Assembly: GCA_019307065.1 (NCBI GenBank)
Contig: JAFDKH010000037.1
Span: 1 to 61,791 of the forward strand
DNA length: 61,791 bases
Direction: 5' to 3'
Source of the DNA: Deltaproteobacteria bacterium
GTDB taxonomy: Bacteria > Myxococcota > B64-G9
The notes beneath the pieces are model-generated. The model saw nothing but the letters and a program-made list of their open reading frames with translations. It was not told the DNA's origin and searched no databases. Both the position numbers and the translations under genes were made by a program. Shown here in pieces: positions 34,009 to 42,437 of this stretch; within the stretch, counting starts at the first letter, position 1, and each line of letters starts with the position of its first letter.

Positions 34009-34788
34009 TCAGCGACCGGTGAATTTGGGATCACGTTTTTCTAGAAAGGCTTTGATGCCTTCTTGCTTGTCCTCGGTGCCGCAAGACAATGCATGTAAGT
34101 ATGATTCATGGGCCAAGCCTTCGGCTAATGATCCCTCGCAGGCCTGGTATACGGCGTCTTTGGCATACTGAATGGCCAGGCGCGGGCGAGCGGCGATTGT
34201 CTCGGCCAGACTGCGGGCTTCTTCGAGTACTTTGTCGGGCTCGACAACTCGGTTTACCAGGCCGATAGCCATAGCCCGCTCGGCCGTGACTGGATCGCCG
34301 GTCAAGACCATCTCCATGGCGCGGCCGACACCCACCAGGCGGGGCAGACGCTGAGTGCCGCCGGCTCCCGGAGTTATACCCAGCTTGACTTCCGGTTGCC
34401 CCAGCTTGGCCTTTTGCGATGCGATTCGCATCGAACATGACATGGCGATCTCCAGGCCGGTTCCCAGAGTCCAGCCGTTCAAGGCGGCGATCGAAGGGAT
34501 CTCCAGTTGCTCGATACGAGTATAGACTGCCTGGCGGCGACGGGTAGCACTGCGGCCTTTAATTGTGTCACGTTTGTCGAGTTCGTGGATGTCAGCTCCG
34601 GCTACGAAGGCTTTCTGGCCGGCACCGGTCAAAATCAATACTCTCAGATCCTGGTTGGCCTCGATTTGCTCGAGGGCTTGATCGAGTTCGTCGACCGTGG
34701 CTGCATTAACGGCGTTGAGCTTGTCGGGCCGATTGAAGGTCAGAATCGCGATTGGCCCTTGGATTTCGAGAATAATATTTTCGAACAT
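34009..34788 (-). CDS. enoyl-CoA hydratase (crotonase family)
   Basis: A 259-residue crotonase. It should hydrate trans-2-enoyl-CoA to (S)-3-hydroxyacyl-CoA. The oxyanion-hole and catalytic features are present: AFVAGADIHEL, GTGLEIAMSC (first Glu) and GQPEVKLGITPGAGGTQRL (second Glu and the conserved Gly pair). Its start is 2 bases after the stop of the 3-hydroxyacyl-CoA dehydrogenase gene, so translation is likely coupled. Confidence 0.93.
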   Translation of the reverse strand: MFENIILEIQGPIAILTFNRPDKLNAVNAATVDELDQALEQIEANQDLRVLILTGAGQKAFVAGADIHELDKRDTIKGRSATRRRQAVYTRIEQLEIPSIAALNGWTLGTGLEIAMSCSMRIASQKAKLGQPEVKLGITPGAGGTQRLPRLVGVGRAMEMVLTGDPVTAERAMAIGLVNRVVEPDKVLEEARSLAETIAARPRLAIQYAKDAVYQACEGSLAEGLAHESYLHALSCGTEDKQEGIKAFLEKRDPKFTGR

Positions 34789-34790
34789 GG

Positions 34791-35648
34791 TTAGTCCCCG
34801 TAATCGTAGAAACCCTTGCCGGCTTTCTTGCCCAGGTGTCCTTCGGCGATCATATTATCGACGATCTTGGGGTGTAAGTAGCGCGGATCATCCAGAACGC
34901 TACGCAGAGTTTGCATCTTGGCGCGGTGGACATCCAGGCCGATCAAGTCGATCAGTTGCAGGGGGCCCATGGGATGATTTGCACCAAGCTTCATGGCCTT
35001 GTCGATATCGGCTGGTTCGGCCACACCGGCTTCGACCATCCAGGTGGCTTCATTCAAGAGCTGGCCCAGGGCCCGGCTGACGATCCCGGCTGGAGCTTCG
35101 CTTTTACAAATCACCGGGTCTTTGCCCAGTTGTTGGGCGAACTGATCGGCGATTTTGATGGTGGCCGGGTCGGTTTTTTTACCAGGCATTATTTCGACCA
35201 ATTTCATAATCACCGGCGGGTTGAAAAAATGCATTTGGCATACTTTCTCGGGCCTTTTGGTCGCTTCGGCAATCGCGCTGATTGACAGCGAGGTTGTGTT
35301 GGTCAGCAGAATGACCTCCGCTCGGGCAAGTTGATCGAGCTCGGCGAAGACTTTCTTTTTAATGCCGAGATCTTCTACGACACTTTCGATGATTATATCG
35401 GCATCCTTGGCTGGATTCAGGTCGCCTGAAGTCGAGATACGCCCCATAACCGCGTTCTTGTCATCTTCGCTAATCTTGCCCTTGGCTACTCTCTTGCTGA
35501 GGCTTTTTTCTAAGCGGGCCCGGGTCTTGTCGGCCAACTCCAGACTTATATCGCTGATTGTGGCCTGCATTCCTTGTTGGGAGCACAGCTGGGCAATGCC
35601 GCCACCCATGGTTCCGCCGCCGACCACTAAAACTTTCTTGATATCCAT
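34791..35648 (-). CDS. 3-hydroxybutyryl-CoA dehydrogenase
   Basis: A 285-residue NAD-dependent enzyme oxidising (S)-3-hydroxyacyl-CoA to 3-ketoacyl-CoA. It has the Rossmann motif GGGTMGGGIA at the N-terminus, the catalytic His in QMHFFNPP, a paired Glu in the TNTTSLSISAIAE region and the C-terminal GANHPMGPLQLID dimer segment. Its length is that of the stand-alone Hbd/PaaH type. GAGGAGA precedes the ATG, and 12 bases separate it from the thiolase gene. Confidence 0.93.
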   Translation of the reverse strand: MDIKKVLVVGGGTMGGGIAQLCSQQGMQATISDISLELADKTRARLEKSLSKRVAKGKISEDDKNAVMGRISTSGDLNPAKDADIIIESVVEDLGIKKKVFAELDQLARAEVILLTNTTSLSISAIAEATKRPEKVCQMHFFNPPVIMKLVEIMPGKKTDPATIKIADQFAQQLGKDPVICKSEAPAGIVSRALGQLLNEATWMVEAGVAEPADIDKAMKLGANHPMGPLQLIDLIGLDVHRAKMQTLRSVLDDPRYLHPKIVDNMIAEGHLGKKAGKGFYDYGD

Positions 35649-35660
35649 TTGCCAGTCTCC

Positions 35661-36845
35661 TCAGTTAAGACGTTCGACTACAGCGGCCACACCGTTACCG
35701 CCGCCGATACACAGACTAACCACGCCCAATTGCACGTCGCGTTGCTGCATGGCGTACAGCAAAGTGGTTAAAATTTTAGAACCGGTTGCCGCAACCGGAT
35801 GACCCAAAGCAATTGCGCCGCCATGCACGTTGACTATCGAGCGGTCCAGCCCGAGTTCCATTTCGCAGCCGATATATTGGGCAGCGAAAGCCTCGTTGAG
35901 TTCGATAAGATCCATATCGCCTATAGATAAGCCGGCCTGTTCGAGTGCCTTGGGAATAGCTTTGGCCGGTGACATGCCGAAACGGTTGGGGTCGACGCCG
36001 ACGAAGGCATAGCCGCGCAAGAGAGCCATCGGTTTGAGACCGAGAGATTTCGCCTTTTCGCGTTCCATTAGAACCTGGGCAGCAGCCGCGTCGCACAGGG
36101 CACAAGCATTAGCGGCCGTGATCGTGCCATCCTTCTTGAAAACCGGTTTGAGCTTGGTCAGTGATTCGGGAGTGACACCTTCGCGGAAGATTTCCTCGGT
36201 CTCGAATTGGGACACTTTTCCCTTGCGGCCCTTGACTTCAATCGGAACGATTTCTTCTTTGAACTTGCCTTCCTTGACGGCCGCTTCGGTTTTGTTGTGC
36301 GAATCGGCGGCGAACTTGTCTTGATCTTCGCGGGAAATACTCTTTTCTTCAACCAGCTTTTCGGTTATCCCGCCCATCAGGTCGCCGGCCAGAGGGCAGC
36401 GAAATCCGTCCTGGTGCATCAGGTCGACCAGATCGCCGTTGCCCATGCGATACCCCCAACGGGCTCCCGGCAGCGCAAACGGAATCTGGTTGGCGCTTTC
36501 CGTGCCGCCGACCAAGACAGTCTCCAGATCGCCGGCTTTAATCGCCTGCGCGCCAAAAATCAAGGCCTGAATAGAAGAGCCACAGCGGACATTGACCGAG
36601 ACTGCCGGTGACTCGACGGGTACACCTGCCTTAACGGCCGCAATTCGAGCGGGGTTGGGCCCGACCCCGGCCTGCCAGGCGCTTCCGAAGATGGTTTGCT
36701 CGATAACATCCGCAGAGATGCCGGAACGATTGATGGTTTCTTTGATTACCGCCGCGCCTATTTCCGGAGCAGTGACATTTTTTAAACTTCCACCATATTT
36801 CCCACCGGCGCTACGGGCCGAACCTAGTATGACGACTTCTCTCAT
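35661..36845 (-). CDS. acetyl-CoA acetyltransferase / 3-ketoacyl-CoA thiolase
   Basis: A 394-residue biosynthetic- or degradative-type thiolase. The nucleophile is C88 in SVNVRCGSSIQAL; GGAIALGHPVAATGS carries the His, and LCIGGGNGVAA near the end carries the second Cys. The start at 36845 is chosen because AGGAGG lies five bases upstream; an in-frame ATG 16 codons earlier lies inside the preceding dehydrogenase gene. It supplies the last step of the operon-encoded beta-oxidation cycle. Confidence 0.93.
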   Translation of the reverse strand: MREVVILGSARSAGGKYGGSLKNVTAPEIGAAVIKETINRSGISADVIEQTIFGSAWQAGVGPNPARIAAVKAGVPVESPAVSVNVRCGSSIQALIFGAQAIKAGDLETVLVGGTESANQIPFALPGARWGYRMGNGDLVDLMHQDGFRCPLAGDLMGGITEKLVEEKSISREDQDKFAADSHNKTEAAVKEGKFKEEIVPIEVKGRKGKVSQFETEEIFREGVTPESLTKLKPVFKKDGTITAANACALCDAAAAQVLMEREKAKSLGLKPMALLRGYAFVGVDPNRFGMSPAKAIPKALEQAGLSIGDMDLIELNEAFAAQYIGCEMELGLDRSIVNVHGGAIALGHPVAATGSKILTTLLYAMQQRDVQLGVVSLCIGGGNGVAAVVERLN

Positions 36846-36858
36846 GGCTCCTCCTGAT

Positions 36859-38016
36859 TTAGCGATTGGCTTTTCTGTAGCCGAGTTGATCAAGCGCGAT
36901 AATCATCTTCTGAACATTAACCGTACCTTCGACGATCTGGTACAAGACTGCGTCCCGGTAATAACGTGCCACCGGGTATTCATTCGAATAGCCGTAGGCT
37001 CCCAGGATCTTCATGGCACTCTGAGCGCAAAAGGTGGCGGTCTCGCCGGCAACATACTTGGCATACGACATTTCTAAAGTGTTGCCGAGCTGGCCCTGGT
37101 CTTTCTGCCAGGCGGCCCGGTAGGTCAGCAATCTGGCCGCCTCGATTTGGGCTGCCATTTGTCCGATTGTCTCCTGATTCATCTGGAATTTGCCTACCTG
37201 CTGACCGAACTGCTCGCGTTCGTTGCAGTACTGGATTACGGCTTCCAGACAGGCTTGGGCCAGGCCCACTCCGCCGGCCGCACAACACAGGCGAGTCTGG
37301 TTGAGTGATCCGAAAACGATCTTGACGCCGTCTCCCAGGTTGCCGATCAAGGAATCTTTTGGGAGCTTGACATCCTCGAAGAAGATTTCGCTGGTCGGCG
37401 AAGAACGGGTTCCCAACTTGTCCAGGTCGCTGGTCGAGATACCTTCGGAGTGCATGTCAACCATGAAGGCGCTCAGCCCTTTCGAGCCGGCCGATCGGTC
37501 GTGGTAGGCATAGACGATGGCAATATCTGCCCGCGAGGCAAAAGAAATCCAGGTCTTTGAGCCATTCAAGATAAAACCGTCACCATCGAGTTTGGCAGTC
37601 GACTTGAGTGACATTACATCCGAGCCGGCGTTGGCCTCGGTGATCGCAAAACAGCCGATTTTTTTGGCCGAGATCAGATCCGGGATGAATTTTTGCTTTT
37701 GTTCCTCGGTTCCGTGGCGCAATACGCTCAGAGCATTGCCCAGGCATTGAGTATTGAAAGCCACCCGGATGGAGGAAGAACCCCGGCCGACTTCTTCGGT
37801 CAGAATTGTCTGGGCTAAAAAGCCGACATCACTGCCGCCGTATTTTTCCGGGATCGGGCAGCCGTAGTAACCCAATTCACCCATTTTTTTGATCACTTCA
37901 ACTGGGAAAAAATGCTCCTCATCCCATTTATCGGCATTTGGAATGATTTCTTTTTCGGTGAAATCCCTGGCTGCTTCTTTCATTGCCTGCAGTTCTTCGT
38001 TCAAGCCGAAATCCAT
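36859..38016 (-). CDS. acyl-CoA dehydrogenase
   Basis: A 385-residue FAD enzyme that introduces the trans-2 double bond into acyl-CoA and passes electrons to ETF. Signatures seen: CFAITEANAGSD (FAD/acyl site), GSKTWISFAS, and the C-terminal YRDAVLYQIVEGT, whose Glu is the catalytic base in the short/medium-chain group. GAGGAA precedes the ATG. It is the first gene of the five-gene operon, so chain length is probably short to medium, but specificity cannot be read. Confidence 0.94.
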   Translation of the reverse strand: MDFGLNEELQAMKEAARDFTEKEIIPNADKWDEEHFFPVEVIKKMGELGYYGCPIPEKYGGSDVGFLAQTILTEEVGRGSSSIRVAFNTQCLGNALSVLRHGTEEQKQKFIPDLISAKKIGCFAITEANAGSDVMSLKSTAKLDGDGFILNGSKTWISFASRADIAIVYAYHDRSAGSKGLSAFMVDMHSEGISTSDLDKLGTRSSPTSEIFFEDVKLPKDSLIGNLGDGVKIVFGSLNQTRLCCAAGGVGLAQACLEAVIQYCNEREQFGQQVGKFQMNQETIGQMAAQIEAARLLTYRAAWQKDQGQLGNTLEMSYAKYVAGETATFCAQSAMKILGAYGYSNEYPVARYYRDAVLYQIVEGTVNVQKMIIALDQLGYRKANR

Positions 38017-38069
38017 GGTCGTATTCCTCGCTGGCTGAGATAAGTATTTTGGGCCATATCGCGAAGGCT

Positions 38070-38098
38070 AGAATGCCCTTGCGAACTTAGCCTGTCAA
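38070..38098 (-). promoter_or_regulatory. candidate promoter for the beta-oxidation operon
   Basis: On the minus strand a perfect TTGACA (38098-38093) is followed after 17 bases by CATTCT (38075-38070). The -10 box is poor, which may mean activator dependence. It lies 54 bases before the acyl-CoA dehydrogenase ATG. Confidence 0.38.
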
Positions 38099-38116
38099 CC
38101 CCAATCCGCCATCTGA

Positions 38117-38719
38117 CTACCCGGAATTTTGTCGTTCGTAGACGCTGATATGCTCATTCATCCACATGAATTCTGTACGGTTTTTCTTGAAGGTTTCTAA
38201 AAGGATTCCGGTACGTTTGCGGTTATAGCCAAAGCGATGTTCGGCCAGGCGCTTGATCCAGTAGCGTTTGGGTTGCTCGTTGACGTGATGATGACCGCCT
38301 TGCCCGGGAGGGGCACAGGCCAGTAAAAGAGTGTCGCAAAATGATGTGATATTTTCTAGAAATATTCCGGATAGGTCTTTTGGGATATGCTCGCCGACAT
38401 CCAGGCACAAGGCCAGGTCGAAGTTACCCCAGATGTTATCGAACCGAACCGTCAGATCCCTGATATGAATATCGCTGACGAAGGAGTGTTCTTCGGGGGG
38501 CTGCACTCCGTCCAGGCAGACCACTTCAACGCCTTTTTTCCTGAGGAAATAGCTATGGACTCCGCAACCGCAGCCGAGGTCGATAACCCGGCCGGGTTTG
38601 AAGTTTTCGAATAAAACATCGATGACAGTTTTTGCCGACGATACGTAGGCTGAGTTAGTGCGACCCCACTCGCTGAAGAACTCTTGATCGTACTGCTGGG
38701 CGAGATTGGGCATCGACAT
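38117..38719 (-). CDS. SAM-dependent methyltransferase
   Basis: A 200-residue class I methyltransferase. Motif I is VIDLGCGCGVHSYFL, the acidic end of strand 2 is VVCLDG, and the motif near DLALCLDVGEHIPK is the typical acidic-aromatic loop. A PPGQGGHHHVN stretch follows. No substrate-specific domain. It starts 2 bases after the TPR lipoprotein gene stop, so the two genes form an operon. Confidence 0.85.
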   Translation of the reverse strand: MSMPNLAQQYDQEFFSEWGRTNSAYVSSAKTVIDVLFENFKPGRVIDLGCGCGVHSYFLRKKGVEVVCLDGVQPPEEHSFVSDIHIRDLTVRFDNIWGNFDLALCLDVGEHIPKDLSGIFLENITSFCDTLLLACAPPGQGGHHHVNEQPKRYWIKRLAEHRFGYNRKRTGILLETFKKNRTEFMWMNEHISVYERQNSG

Positions 38720-38721
38720 GG

Positions 38722-40977
38722 CTATTGGGTAATCGGCGCGGGCAACACCAGCCAGGCGCTGGGACTGATTTCAAGCTGGATTAGCAGGTGTTCGACAGTT
38801 GAGTAACCGAAGCCGACTTGAAAAGCTCCATCAATAGCGGTGCCCAGGTAGCCATTGGCCGGCTGACCCAGGAATACGTCGCTGAATAATTCTTTATGCA
38901 ATTCTGCAAGGCGACGGCTGACTTCTTTTTTATCGAGACTGGATCGATGAATCACCCAGGCCCGGGCCTGGTATCGCAAGGCTGTCAGCCCGGCTTCGAG
39001 GCCATAGGCTTCCAGCTTAGCTGTCGAATCCCCGGCCGGCTTGGCTACCAAGCGATTGATGTTCGCAGCCTCGTATTCAGCCCCGGCCTTGATCGATTCC
39101 TCCCAGCTCGACTGTGCATCTGCGACTTGGCCCTGTTCGTAGAGGGCCACGCCCAGGTTGTTTTGTAAGCGCGGGCGTTGCTCGGATTTGCAATGCTTTA
39201 GCAGTTTTCGATAAGCCCGCTCGGCCTGGGCCCAGATAGTCTTATCTTGCGCTTGACGGGCATTCAGGGCGAGAACGTCAGCCTCTAAGCTAGCTGCTTC
39301 GAAATTCTTTTCAGCGGTTCTGGGTAACGATTCTATCAGGGCGCGCAGCTTCGGTAGTTGAGCCGAATCGTTGAAGTCAATCATCAAGAGGTACATCACC
39401 TGGGCCCGTAGCATATTCAGCTCGGTTCTCTCTTTTACGCCGGCCGGTGGTTCGGCGACAACCAGTGAGAAAGCCAGCTTCTTGTTACCCAGGAAACGAG
39501 TCAGCAGCAGAATCATGCGATAAATGTCGGGTTCAGTGGGATACTTGGTTTTCAGTAGTTCGGCTTCATTGATGGCACTCTTGATCAATTGCAGGGCAAG
39601 TTTGTGTTGATCGGGATTGTCTTCTTGCTTGGATACCATGATCATCGAGGTACCGGAGTCAACCATCAAGGCCAGGATGGCCGCTCGTTTGGGATCGAAC
39701 TTGGCCAGGCCGTCGATGTCTGCGCGGGTGGTTTTTAAAAAAGGTTCCATGTACTCGAGCAACCGGTCGGGATCCTTCACACCCGGCCCAAGAACCTCTT
39801 TTATGAATGATCCAAAAGCGGTGCCGACCGCCACCTCGTAATATTCGAGATCTTTGTTTTCCAGGTTTGCTGCTTGTCTTATCAAGCGAACGGTTTCTTG
39901 GGTGCGCAGATTATTGCTCAGGGCGACTTTTGCCAGGCCGGTATACGGGCGAGCGTCTTTGGGATGAGCTTTGTTGAGTTCAGCATACATTCGCCCGGCT
40001 TCTTGGGTGCGTCCCAAGTCGAAGGCCAGGCCTGCCTTTTTCAGCTTGCTCTCGAGCGTAGAAACATCCTTCATTTTTTGTAGCTGATCAGCCCAGGCTG
40101 CAGCTTGCTCTAAACTTTCGATGGTTTCTTTCTGCTTGTCGTCAATCTCGTCGCCCAATACTTTTTTGGCGTTTGCCAAAGCAAGGTCTCCGCAAGTCGG
40201 GTCGAGGCCCCGATAACAGTAGCCGGCCAGTGAGAACCAGCGTTCGGCAGTGATTGCCTCGCGGGTGCGGTGCATGGCTGCGTTGTGAAGCAGCCTGGCT
40301 CGGTCGAAGTCCTGTTTGTCGGCCGCCCGGCCACTGAGCTGATAGAGTATTTTGGCGGCCTGTTTACTCTCGGGGGCCCGGCGCAATATTTTGGCGGCAA
40401 ACTGCCGATGATGCAGACGAGCCTTGGAAAAGACCTGATGAACGAAATTGAGTAACTCGCTGGTCTGGCCCTGGGTCAAAATGTCGTCGGTCAAAGCTGA
40501 ACTCATGAAAGAAAAAATCTGGCCGAAGAATCCTTCGCGGTCTGCGAACATGGGTATGTCGAGAGTGTTGTATATAGTAGCGCGTACGCTCAGGCAGTCC
40601 AGATTGCACTTGGCCCCGCTTTGGGCGTAGCGCTCCATAATAAAGAAGCCGCGTACCAGTTCGAGCATCAGCTTCAGGTTGTCGAGGGACAGGTCGGGGA
40701 TATCATCTTTCCAGTCCTCGACTATCTGTTTGGCCTGGTCGTAGAAACTTTGGGGTTGGTGATACTTTTTGTCGCCACCGCCGAGTGAGGCCTCCAGCCA
40801 GCCGGGCATGCTGTCCAGTAACGAATCGAGCGGGCCGGGTTCGATTTCAGCCGCCAGGGCTTTCAAGTCGAGACTGTCGGGCATGATCGGCGGCAGGCTT
40901 GCCCGTTTGGCACAAGCTGCCAAAGAGACGGCAAACAGAACAAGCAAAGAACGCCGGATAAACCTATTCAAATTCAT
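38722..40977 (-). CDS. TPR-rich lipoprotein
   Basis: A 751-residue lipoprotein with signal peptide ending in SLAAC (C22). The body is almost wholly helical with tetratricopeptide-type repeats, clearest at about 325-360 (EAGRMYAELNKAHPKDARPY) and 615-655 (NNLGVALYEQGQVADAQ). Such lipoproteins scaffold envelope complexes. The final 60 residues (GYLGTAIDGAFQVGFGYSTVE) are unlike TPR. A 44-bp element shared with the next gene upstream ends 3 bases before the ATG; if it is a promoter, the mRNA may be nearly leaderless. Confidence 0.78.
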   Translation of the reverse strand: MNLNRFIRRSLLVLFAVSLAACAKRASLPPIMPDSLDLKALAAEIEPGPLDSLLDSMPGWLEASLGGGDKKYHQPQSFYDQAKQIVEDWKDDIPDLSLDNLKLMLELVRGFFIMERYAQSGAKCNLDCLSVRATIYNTLDIPMFADREGFFGQIFSFMSSALTDDILTQGQTSELLNFVHQVFSKARLHHRQFAAKILRRAPESKQAAKILYQLSGRAADKQDFDRARLLHNAAMHRTREAITAERWFSLAGYCYRGLDPTCGDLALANAKKVLGDEIDDKQKETIESLEQAAAWADQLQKMKDVSTLESKLKKAGLAFDLGRTQEAGRMYAELNKAHPKDARPYTGLAKVALSNNLRTQETVRLIRQAANLENKDLEYYEVAVGTAFGSFIKEVLGPGVKDPDRLLEYMEPFLKTTRADIDGLAKFDPKRAAILALMVDSGTSMIMVSKQEDNPDQHKLALQLIKSAINEAELLKTKYPTEPDIYRMILLLTRFLGNKKLAFSLVVAEPPAGVKERTELNMLRAQVMYLLMIDFNDSAQLPKLRALIESLPRTAEKNFEAASLEADVLALNARQAQDKTIWAQAERAYRKLLKHCKSEQRPRLQNNLGVALYEQGQVADAQSSWEESIKAGAEYEAANINRLVAKPAGDSTAKLEAYGLEAGLTALRYQARAWVIHRSSLDKKEVSRRLAELHKELFSDVFLGQPANGYLGTAIDGAFQVGFGYSTVEHLLIQLEISPSAWLVLPAPITQ

Positions 40978-40980
40978 ACA

Positions 40981-41024
40981 TACAACTTACGGAAATAAGT
41001 ACTATTTTCCAATATGTTTCGACA
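40981..41024. repeat. direct-repeat copy 1, promoter-like, upstream of the TPR lipoprotein
   Basis: Identical at 40 of 44 positions to the copy at 42289-42332. On the minus strand it contains TTGGAA-N17-TAAGTT, a plausible promoter, and an imperfect GGAAAATA/TATTTCC inverted repeat between the two boxes. Confidence 0.6.
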
Positions 41025-41045
41025 GGCAACAGGTCTTCATACAGG

Positions 41046-42272
41046 TCACCAGTAAAAAAACGGCAGGTGCAAATAGCTGCCGGTCTCGTAGCCGCCGGGA
41101 GGGCCGATCAGTGTCAACAGAATCCAGCCGAAGATCAGGACGACGAGTACCCAGCCCAGGCCTGCGAATGCCTGCCCGCCGGCACTTGGCAGCTTGCCCT
41201 TCTTCATCCGGCCAAATGCGAGTTGGGATCCCACCAGGTCGGCCGTGATACCGAGGGCCAGCAGGACTACTCCAATTCTGGCCGGATCCAGGAGTATGGC
41301 ACAAAAGAGGGCCGCCAAAACGCTCAGGCCAACTAGTGCCCCGGTGATCGGTCTCAGAGCATAGACGTGTCCTCCGCCGGGTAAAAAGAAGCACATCCCA
41401 AATGCGACTGCTCGTTTCTTCTGGAAGATCGCCTCATCAAGCGAGGAGATCCAGTTGCCTTTTGAACTCTCGGCGTCCGACCGCAGGCCTTCCAGGATCT
41501 GTTCAGCTCTTCCCACTTGCGATTCGGGGACCCGTACTTTTAGTCGAAAGATGTGTGGGGCCGCGCCGATTAAAGCCGGTATGCGCGTGCCGATGACCTG
41601 GCTGGGAATGCCGTGCTTAACTAAAACGCCCTGGACGAACTCGGCCTGCATCGAGTCAGTGCAGCGGTGCACAACTTTGTAAGGCCCTTCGGGTTCAGGG
41701 ACGGGCTCGCCTTGCTCGTCTTGCTCGACTTCAGCTACTGCATGGGCTGAGGCCGCCTTTTTGGCAAGCTTATAGGCAAGGCTAGCCACTCGGTCTATAA
41801 TTCCAGCAATAGTGGCAGCAGAATCCTGATGGGAGATCGGGCCGACCCGGATCCACTCATCGGTCAGCACCAGCCGATGTCCGCTGTCGAGTTCCATGAT
41901 GGCATCCAGGATTTCGTCTGAGAGTGCCTCCCGGACTGAGTCACGGTTGATGGCTGTCCATTGGAACAAGCGATCAAGCACGTCGCCACTCTCGAGCCTC
42001 TGCCATCTGGATTCCATCCATAGGTCGAAGGCCAGGGTTTGTGGCAGGTAGATCCGGAAACTCCAACCTCGGCGCTTCTTGAATACGCGGTCTACGACTC
42101 CGTAGAACCAACCCGATGCGAGCGAGGTGAACGCATCGGGTGAGCCGAAAGATCGACTCTCTATTTTCAGGTCTTTGTAGCTGAAAAGGCTCTTTGTGCG
42201 TGGAAGTACTTTAACAATCTTCGTGAGGGCTTGAATCTCCGACTGTTCAACGCCCTGTTGCTCACCGTCCAT
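41046..42272 (-). CDS. membrane protein with DUF2007 domain
   Basis: A 408-residue protein. Residues 1-180 are unrecognised. Residues about 197-265 fit DUF2007 (YKVVHRCTDSMQAEFVQGVL, then HGIPSQVIG and FRLKVRVPESQVGRAEQIL), a small putative signalling domain. The C-terminal third (289-400) holds about four membrane segments (FGMCFFLPGGG, LVGLSVLAALFCAILL, VLVVLIFGWILLTLIG). AGGAAGGAGG lies before the ATG. It is flanked on both sides by copies of a 44-bp direct repeat. Function unknown. Confidence 0.75.
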   Translation of the reverse strand: MDGEQQGVEQSEIQALTKIVKVLPRTKSLFSYKDLKIESRSFGSPDAFTSLASGWFYGVVDRVFKKRRGWSFRIYLPQTLAFDLWMESRWQRLESGDVLDRLFQWTAINRDSVREALSDEILDAIMELDSGHRLVLTDEWIRVGPISHQDSAATIAGIIDRVASLAYKLAKKAASAHAVAEVEQDEQGEPVPEPEGPYKVVHRCTDSMQAEFVQGVLVKHGIPSQVIGTRIPALIGAAPHIFRLKVRVPESQVGRAEQILEGLRSDAESSKGNWISSLDEAIFQKKRAVAFGMCFFLPGGGHVYALRPITGALVGLSVLAALFCAILLDPARIGVVLLALGITADLVGSQLAFGRMKKGKLPSAGGQAFAGLGWVLVVLIFGWILLTLIGPPGGYETGSYLHLPFFYW

Positions 42273-42288
42273 GCGCGTTCCTCCTTCC

Positions 42289-42332
42289 TACAACTTACGA
42301 AAATAGGTACTATTTTCCAATAGGTTTCGGCA
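42289..42332. repeat. direct-repeat copy 2, promoter-like, upstream of the DUF2007 gene
   Basis: Second copy of the 44-bp element (4 mismatches). It carries the same TTGGAA-N17-TAAGTT on the minus strand and a perfect 7-bp inverted repeat GAAAATA-GTACC-TATTTTC, an operator-like layout between the -35 and -10 boxes. Confidence 0.6.
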
Positions 42333-42437
42333 ATAAACTGGTGTTCTCCCAATTTCAGTTCGTATTGACAACTCAGGTGCTCGCATGCAACCCTGCTGAC
42401 GAGCCGTGTGCGTCTATTCTAGCGGAGGAGAAAACAG

